Positions 55,801-64,000 of a stretch of 64,000 nt of DNA are shown here, piece after piece. The DNA is from Musa acuminata AAA Group (lineage: Eukaryota > Streptophyta > Magnoliopsida > Zingiberales > Musaceae). The stretch spans positions 4,241,501 through 4,305,500 of the forward strand of contig NC_088340.1 of the NCBI RefSeq assembly GCF_036884655.1. Reading direction: 5' to 3'. A program made the position numbers and the translations under genes. The notes under the pieces are model-generated. The model worked only from the letters and a program-made list of their open reading frames with translations. It was not told where the DNA came from and ran no database searches. The stretch's first letter is position 1. Each line of letters opens with the position of its first letter.

Positions 55801-58800
55801 CCGAAATCATCTAATTTTCCATACCTCTTGAGATTTCAAGTCTTTCTTTGAGCACAATGGGGAATTAAAACCAGGTAGTTCAATAAATTGAGCCCCTAGC
55901 GGACAAACATCATCTGGTGAAAAATCACTAAGGAGCTGTTTCTTTAGAGTAGATAACTCTGACTGCACAGACACAACGAAATCAACAACCATTATAGATG
56001 AACCTATACTACAAAGACAGTATGGTAAAAAAGCAATCTGAAAGCTGACAGTGATTACATCTGGTAGATCTCCTAAACTATTGACAATCATGGAAACCAT
56101 AGCCTCTGTTGAGACATGTCCTGCTGTTGTTATTGCTGAAAGAGACTCCAAAGAAGCATTGTCATCCTCTTTTGACCCATAGACTTGTATTTGATTATCA
56201 GCAGCAGCTTTTGAAACTTCCAATCTGCAGTCCTCGACCAAGTGGAGGAATGGATCAACCTAAAAGACATCACATATTATGAAGGTTAATATTTTCTTAG
56301 AATCAACTCAGCATTAAATATCAGAATTCAAAATTGTGCAAATCATGGAGTGGATGTAGCTTGCATACAGAAGTTTAAGCTACCACTAAAATAACTAAAA
56401 TATACATCAAGTAAGAAATGGTGGTTGCTGATTATTCCATAAACGTCAGAAGAGTTCTACTGCAATTTAAATTATTATATGATCAACACCAAGTAAAGAC
56501 CCTGACACAATCAATGTCATACTTAAAGCTGAAGCAGTAGTGTCTATAAATTGTGGGTAAACAACTTATAATGTGACAACTTGAGAAGTTCTCTGCGAAA
56601 CAAATATTATTTTTGTATTGCATCAAAGAAATCATTCTTATCCTATCTGATTTCTGGTGCAATATGCAAGTAATATCAAGTATTTAAACAAAGTAATTAA
56701 GGATAATCTAATGCCAGAAAGCTGATGATAAACTGCTCACCATCCTTTCTGTGAGTGATGACCTAGCTGTCGGAATAAGAGGTGCAATATTGAAAGCCTT
56801 TGAAGAAAACACAATCATTGAAGTCGCCAATGTAAAAAGAGATCGGCGGCGTGATGGTGACAGTGAACCTGCAAAGTGTGAATGCACCATCAGGTATTGT
56901 GACTTTGTGATCAATAAAGTGACAATTCGAGAAAATTGAATAGGAAGTGTAAACTTGTACTATGTCAGGAAGGAATATATGCCAAGACATTTTTCAAAGG
57001 AATTGCCAACTAAACAAATTAGCACATCAATTGTAATGGCTAGTTAGCTACTCCATAAATTCTGTTAAAAAATCATGAAGGTTCATATATACCACAGGGC
57101 ACAGACTTAGTTCAGTATATGGTGTCATTATACAAGAAATTGCATGTGTTACAAGCAGCTTAGATGTGAGAACCAATTCATAGATCAATAACCAAGAAAG
57201 AAAAATAAAGACATTTAAGAATAGAAAACCTGGAGCAAAAGATGGCTCCTTTGTAAATTTAGGAGCTATAGTAGTTAGTTTCCTTTTCATTAAAAAAAAA
57301 AAATTCATGACTTATACAATGACTATGCTTAAAATTTTAAAAAAGGTTGCAGAACTTCAAAATTTACCTCCTCTCCTAAGCGAAACGTCTCTAATCGAAA
57401 AGGCAAGCTGAAAGCTACGGGTCAAAATCTCATGAATCGAATTCTGCATCTAAAACATTCATAAGAAAAATAAGCACAAAATATTAACACAATCTGTTAT
57501 ATAGACATAGAAATCCATATAGTTCTATAATTCAGACAGATTCAAAATGGCATCTAAAGCCAAAGGTTTACAACAATAAAACTTCTGAAACTGTTACTGT
57601 GCTTATTAAAGAACTAAAACAACAGAACCACCAAAAGATGTCCGCTATGGTGGAGATGGCCAAAAGACTATAAGACTATAATGGAACTGTTCCAATTATA
57701 TGAAGCAGTGTAACCAAAAAGAACCTGACCTATGTACAATTTGCAATATTGTGACCAAAAAGCTATTCTAAAAATATATACACCAGTTCTATGTTAAAAT
57801 TATTATTTTGTCATCCAAAATCTCATCCATATCCAGTTTTTTACTGTCAATCCACATAGGCAACATAATAGTACATACAAGATTTATCCTATATACAACT
57901 TGCAAAGCATTCCCTATAATCCTCTAAGAAACACATCAGCCACTCAACCATCCACCTCATGCATGAAGATACATACATCTCATCATAAACCATGGATGTC
58001 TAAGGAAAATAAAGGTCATCCATGGAGCAAGAATCTATCATGAGGCTTTACAAGAGAAATGATCTTTCTTATAGAAAGATGATCTTTCTATAAAAAAATG
58101 GTTACATGTCAACAGTCATTTAAGAAATCAATTGCAAGAAGTAAAGAAATTCAATGATCTTTCTTATAGAAATACCAAACAATATTCCCAAATGTTGCAG
58201 TGGTTTATGTTTCAGTATCCAGAAGGACTAGGATCTTGCTATAACTACTGAAAGACCCATTGGTTAAATCATAATAGAATACATTAAACTTGTTTCTCTT
58301 AACCATATACAAGTATCTGTATTTATGGGGCAAATTCTGAGTTGAGAACATCAGCTCTCAGGTGGTGAACCTGGGGGGGCTGATATCACTTCTCTTTTCC
58401 CTTCCTTTGTTGTCTAGACCTTCATGCTTCTATGTAAAACCTATTGTACACATGAAAGTTGACCAATGGAATTCATATACTACAAAAATGCTAATAAATT
58501 AGTCAAATTATTTTTTCTTTGTTCTTCATCCGGTTTTAATTTGTTTTTTGCTTCCAAACTTAATAGGTAATGAAAGCTTGTTAAAAGAGAACCGGACCTA
58601 GAAAGTAATGGGAAAATATAATCAATAATTCCTTTTTTGTAGTGAGATTTAACCAAAAACAGCAAAGAAAAAGATGTTCTATTATTATGGAATCACACTA
58701 AAATGGTCCTCCCCAAACCCTGCTTGGCGGGAGTCTCATGCAATAGATACGCCCTTTTTACGGAATCACGCTAGATAAAAGAAGTGGAAACTAATAACAA

Positions 58801-61800
58801 CTACTACAACCATGATTTAATTAAAGCCTAAATGGTCTTGTCATCGATATGTATGCATATATATTTGCACAAAAACATGAACTTACATGTTCATGTTACA
58901 TCCTCTCCAGCTAACATAATCATAATCCTATGATAAGAAGTTTGGCTTCGACTGATGAATATTTTACTTGCAAAATCTCACATGATATATTGAATTTAGT
59001 TACCTTATCTCGAGAAAAAATAAGTACCAAGCTGTACGTATGAGCGATAGCTTGATAATTTTCTGGTGTATTTTCAGGTGAGATTGCTTGAACCCAGATG
59101 GAAGAAAGCATAAGCATGATTTGCCGACTGCTCAATGTGAGAAAAGTTGGTTCCTGAGATCACAGAAATCATCAAATACATATAAAGAAAGATACCTGAA
59201 GAAGTTCTAGTGATACTATATTGATAAAACTCAATATGAGTCAGTATTGAATATACCATGTCCATGCTAGAATTACTAGAAAGATTTGGGTCTGCACTGG
59301 GAATTAAAGAATTGGTTCTTATGCTATGAACTCGACTTCGAGATGATTGCAGCTTATGAAATTTTACGTCACTGTTGCCAACTGATAGCCCATCATCACT
59401 TTGAGCTCTATTCACATTGTTTTGAAGCCCAGTCTGACGGAAAGAAAACTTTTCTCGTCTTAACTTGCCAAATAGAGCAGCTGAAGATGAAAACACAGAG
59501 ACAGTCCTTGAGAGCGTCCTCTGAATGTCATGTATCTTTGGTGCTTCTGCAGTAGCTGAGCAAGGTCGGGGGCATACAGAAGATGGAACTAGAACAACAG
59601 AGAAGATGCGGTGTGCCTCAATATGTGTCAAACGATCTGGGAGAACCATTGCCAGGAGCAACTGATGAAACAGGGACTCAGGAAATGTCTACAAATATGC
59701 AGGAGGTGACAGTATCATTAGAAGTCAGAAAAACACTGTATAAGATAAGAAGATATATAATTGGAGCTCACCTTGTCCTTGTATGACAAATTTGGTAATG
59801 ATGCAATTATCTGAGCTGTACGATAGACTGTAGAAATAGTTGATCTTGCAACTGATGCAGTTGATGAGATGTTCTCCAACATCATGGCCATTATGTCAAA
59901 CAGAGGACCTGCATCACCAACCTAAGGAATAAAAATAACAAAATGTTTTAGTTAATATTGCAGGTATGATGGTTGCTGCCAATATTATGCAGAAACAGAT
60001 GTTATTGCATGTATTTCCTACAAAATAATGGGAAGCATACCAATTTGAAGCATTCTTGATGCACCAGAATAAACAAAACACAGTAATAATTTTTTTTTTT
60101 GGTAAGTAACACAGTAATAAATTGTCGGATGATAAAACTAACCTTTTTAGATAACTGAGTTAGACATTCATCTATGGATTTTTGAAATCTTTTGTTCCAT
60201 TTGGCCATGTCATCCCCCATTTCTGCTTTGTCAAGTGTGCTCTGCATGCTTTTACGCAAGTGCCTCACAAGATCACTTATTGCACTTATTACTGTTACTG
60301 ATGTTTTAGCTTCTGAATTTTCAGCAAGGTGGGTTGTAACTTCAATGATGTTTAGCTGCATTTCTGGTTGTTTGAACACTGTCTTGTGCTCAAGATGCTT
60401 AATTAATATTGAAAACAATAGATGTGCATTTTGCCCTGGAAGAATAAAGGATCACAAAAATCAGATAAAAGAGAACTGTTTCATCACCAAATTTTTACAA
60501 AAAGAACTATTAAGCTGCTGATACAAATAACACATAGTAACATCATAACATACAAAAACAAAACATCTTCATACCATAATTTTCCATTACTACTTGCATT
60601 TCCAGGAGCACACAAAGAGCAAGCCCTTTATCAGGTGACCACATGTCATTATCATCAAAAAACCGGAACAAAGATTCTAGAACACGTCGAACTGTGGTTG
60701 CTTCTCTGGCTAACTTGGCCATGTTATGCAGGCATATCCTTGACCAGAAGTTGGAGCTCTTGGCTTCTTCACTATTCAGAGGAGAAAATAACATAAAGAT
60801 GTATGCAATAAAATAAATTTTAGATGGAATCAATCATAGAATATTGCAGGGATAATGCCTTACGTAGTCAGACTTAGTTCACCTCGTGAGTCTACAATGC
60901 TTTTCCAAGAAGGAATCCTAGTGGCAACCGGAGAAGGACTTGCTTGACCTTCAGTATTACTAACTTCCTGTACCCACCTGTTTTCACTGACCTGGTCGCT
61001 CTTGTTGAGATCCTCAGATTTTTTATTCGACTTTTCATAATTCTCCAAGACTACTGAAACAACCTGCATCATTATCAAAGATAACAATTAGAGCATTCAT
61101 TCATGGAGGGTGGTGTTTAAATATCATTGCCACTGAAGCAAATTGGAAATTTATAGGGGAAGGGAATCAACAGTACATGTCATGACTCATAAGGACACTT
61201 GCAATTTCTCAATGTAATTGACAACACAGTTTAAAAAATCTTTGCGGTTGAAAGACAGCTAGGAATACCTATCATTTAGGAGTCATGCAAGCTTTCTAGG
61301 CAGAACTTCCTATTACAATGACAAAGGTTCTTTTGGATGTATACTTTTTCCCTTAATATTATTTAATGCTATAATGCCATACTTATCATGATGACATGAT
61401 CCTTACTAAAAATGTGACGAACTTGCCCAAAAGATTATCAAAAGGCACTCACCTGGAGGTGGATATAACTTAAATACAATCCATATCAGAACATGTATCC
61501 CCATGGAATAAATAGGTGTATCAAACTTATTTTTCTTCCCAGAGACTGTAACTATGTATGGTCAAGACTCAAGAGTAATAAAATTCAGGCTCATGGACAA
61601 AAAATTATTTGCAAAGTATTGACAAATTATCTATTCAATTTAAACTAGCATCCATATTCATGTTTTCTTAATTAAATGGATGGAATATTATCATAAAATC
61701 CTTTTCAAAAGAATCATGCATATAAATTATGGTTAAGCAGCATTTCAGCGCATTTGAAAACTTAAAGAATCAAGATAATCTTACATTATCAAATTCTGCA

Positions 61801-61832
61801 GAGATGTGTGAGTATTCACCCATAAACCAAAT
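52865..61832 (-). CDS. EFR3-like / SEMI-ROLLED LEAF 2 family protein, 3' fourteen exons (5' end off window), at least 841 aa
   Basis: Exons in transcript order are 61832-61785, 61063-60864, 60771-60575, 60435-60143, 59921-59772, 59688-59257, 59153-59004, 57443-57368, 56868-56741, 56259-56059, 55962-55825, 55747-55625, 53772-53545 and 53026-52865. All introns are GT..AG and the 2526 bases stay in frame. The first visible exon (IWFMGEYSHISAEFDN) starts in phase 0 and corresponds to the middle of the N-terminal helical half of the family; earlier exons lie beyond 64000 or past a very long intron. The protein is an alpha-helical (ARM/HEAT-like) repeat with RRSLFTLATSMIVFSSKAFN and the family tail SSPFDNFLKAAGC. 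Yeast and animal EFR3 anchor phosphatidylinositol 4-kinase at the plasma membrane; rice SRL2 affects leaf rolling. That this protein shares either role is inference. Confidence 0.9.
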
Positions 61833-64000
61833 CTGTGCAGTATAACAAATGTCAGTAAGTGCATAAACAACTAGCTTAATAAAATGAACAAGTGCTCAAT
61901 AAAAAGAAGAACTATATTATGGTGGAGCAAAAATGTTCTGCAAACCATCAAATTGTGCAATATAACAAAGATTGCTGTTCAAGTTATCAATATATTCATA
62001 AAATTTAGGTAAACAGGGTTGTGAGCCCATCAACAATCTAACTTTATATGCAACTTTGCACAACATGTCAGGCAAAAAATTCCATGCTTTCTTATTTCAC
62101 CTTAAAATTGATTTTGCATGCTATCTAGCACAACCCTGAGTTAGATAAATTTATGATCCAAGATGATGGAAGGATGTTGCTTGGCCAATATCATATTTAT
62201 GACCACCTGCAATTTTTGCTTAACTATCATCCACCAAATGGTTATGTAAACATGACAGCAGCCACAACAAAGAATTCATAGCACAGAGACATGCCATTAT
62301 AGTGCCTGATTTGTATACATTATGACTAGAATGGATCGACAGGATGCATATGCTAGTCTGGATTGGGTTTTGTGACAAATTGCCCTTTATTGGTATGTCC
62401 CATATTCTGGCATACTTGAAACTCAAATCCATGATATAATTTATAAAGAATAAAAGGTGCTTAGGAACAAGGTTAAAATGACAGTCTGGCACCAATACCA
62501 GCTGGCAGCTACACTGGTGTGATATTGGTATGAATCAATGTACCGACACTCAGTATAGATCGATACCACTTGGACTAGAGAGAAAGAGAAGTGTGGAAGG
62601 ATAAGAGGAGGAAGAAGGAAGAGGAAGACAAGCAGAGGAGGAGGAGGAGGAAGTGGTGACCATTACAAGGAAAAGGTACAAACAATGACATAGAAAGGAG
62701 GAGGCAGCTGCGAGGCAGCAAAGAGGAGGGGAGAGAGAGATCGCATGAAAGAGAGAGAAAGGATGAGAGGAGAAAGAAAAAAAAACAGACATTAAAAGCT
62801 ATAGAAAAAGTTAAGGATACAGACAGTAAAAAATTAAAAAAAAATTGATAGATTAAAAAGTTATCAAAAAGTATTAAAAAATAATTTAGGTACCAAGCAG
62901 TAAGCTTACCATTTGATACCCGAGGTCCTAACCAATAAAATTAGGTGGTACTCGTAGTAAGGTAACCATTCCAGACAGTAAACATACTAACATAGTATGA
63001 ATTGAAACCAGACAAAAACCGGTGGTTCATGTACTAGTTTATGGTTGGATTGGCATATACCAAACTCATACTGATTGGTATTTGGTACGACCAGTTTTTC
63101 AAACCCAGGTTGGATTAGATCCTGTTATGAATCAGAGATTTCATAAACCCCTGGAAAAATGTTGAAATACTTTGCATATAAAGACAATTTCAGCTGGTAG
63201 AAATCATTTTTCTTGTCCTATCCAGCAGTAATTTTATACTTCTAGGAGCATCAGATGGAATCCAAGGAAATCCACATTTTGGCTACCCTTTTTTTGTCAA
63301 ATAGAATCTAAAATAACTCTATGCTACGAAAAAGACAATGCAGCAGTTGAGGTCAGCACAAGTTTACAACATTCTTGTGCCTATGATTTGCAGACATCAC
63401 CTTCCATATATTGCAGTTGATGTAAAAAGGATTTTGAAGTGCTCTATGGTGATTGATGAGTTGAAATTCTATTTACAAGCATCGGGAATTCCGAACAAGT
63501 ATGAGAACACTATAAAGTATAAACTCAATTTGAATAATATAATTGATCCAAGAAGAACTTGGCAGAATCTTTGTCCTTTTCAAGGTCTTCATCCATCTAA
63601 TTGAAGAATGGGAAAAGACTTCTCAATAAAGAAAGAAGGGACGAAAGCTTTTAACCAAACGACAGAAATTTTTCAATGAATTGACTGATAAAAACACTCT
63701 AAGCTGAAAGGATTTAAGTTTCAGAAGCTTTCATCCATGTCAAGCAAAGCTATTTGTTCTGTCAGGTTTCTGGTATTTTAATAAGGGTAATTTAGGAATA
63801 TAGGATCCTTCAAATAGTGTAGGCATCTGTTTGATCCACAGTGTTTTGCACTGTTTTCATGTCGCAGTCTTTTTTCTGATGGTTTTAGTCTTTTAGATCT
63901 CTTTTAGTTGGAAACAGCCTTTTATTCCATGTTTTCAGGCCTCTTTTAAACAGAACTGCCTTTTAAAGGCCCAAAGATTGAATCAGTTACATTAAATGCT
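61833..64000. other. Probable long 5' intron of the EFR3-like gene, with repeats
   Basis: No further exon of the EFR3-like gene could be found on the minus strand. The region holds purine-rich sequence (62575-62780), a decayed repeat rich in ggtacc/gatacc words (about 62490-63110), and an 88-codon plus-strand open frame at 63338-63604 of unknown meaning. Confidence 0.5.
62490..63110. repeat. Decayed repeat with ggtacc/gatacc words and a purine-rich core
   Basis: Both ends carry repeated short words such as ggcaccaatacc, gtaccgaca, ggtattt and ggtacgacc, partly inverted relative to each other. The GA-rich core lies at about 62575-62780. The words resemble those of the 167-bp element at 40194-40360. 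The boundaries are uncertain. Confidence 0.35.

Overview
This is nuclear plant DNA, almost certainly from a monocot and possibly a commelinid such as a banana relative. The evidence is spliced genes with GT..AG introns, first exons much richer in GC than their introns, plant-only families (JAZ, trihelix, DREB-type AP2/ERF, DUF1677, DYW pentatricopeptide), a plastid fatty-acid synthase enzyme with a transit peptide, and an LTR retrotransposon primed by initiator tRNA-Met. The species assignment is inference, not proof.

Layout, left to right. 635-700: probable last exon of an unidentified plus-strand gene. 2121-2711 (-): small one-exon membrane-anchored protein. 4180-6938 (-): COP1-interacting-protein-7-related gene with an unresolved start next to an (AT)88 microsatellite. 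7250-8260: decayed AT-rich tandem repeat. 10260-14217 (+): eight-exon WD40-like protein. 14611-15753 (-): trihelix factor, convergent with it. 16980-17490: decayed 39-bp minisatellite. 19391-25031 (-): seven-exon plastid KAS I. 26672-31949 (+): complete but disabled Ty1/copia element with near-identical LTRs and a GTGTG target duplication. 32561-33088 (+): DREB-type AP2/ERF gene about 0.6 kb downstream of it. 35217-37145 (-): LPA66-like DYW PPR gene. 38403-39578 (-): five-exon JAZ repressor with two G-boxes upstream. 42952-48539 (-): five-exon nucleoside diphosphate kinase with a signal peptide and a C-terminal HDEL. 48941-49565: solo LTR with target duplication. 50105-50548 (-): DUF1677 protein. 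51890-52305: truncated relative of the solo LTR. 52865-61832 (-): 14 exons of an EFR3/SEMI-ROLLED LEAF 2-like gene whose 5' end lies beyond the right edge.

The genes do not form one pathway; this is ordinary plant gene order interrupted by repeats. I rebuilt the spliced genes by reading GT..AG junctions, and in every complete case the exon lengths sum to a multiple of three with the frame kept. I found no convincing undescribed multi-gene system. The observations most worth following are the predicted ER-luminal NDP kinase, the JAZ promoter G-boxes, the recent copia insertion upstream of a stress-type transcription factor, the microsatellite-associated 5' ends of two genes, and several decayed tandem repeats.
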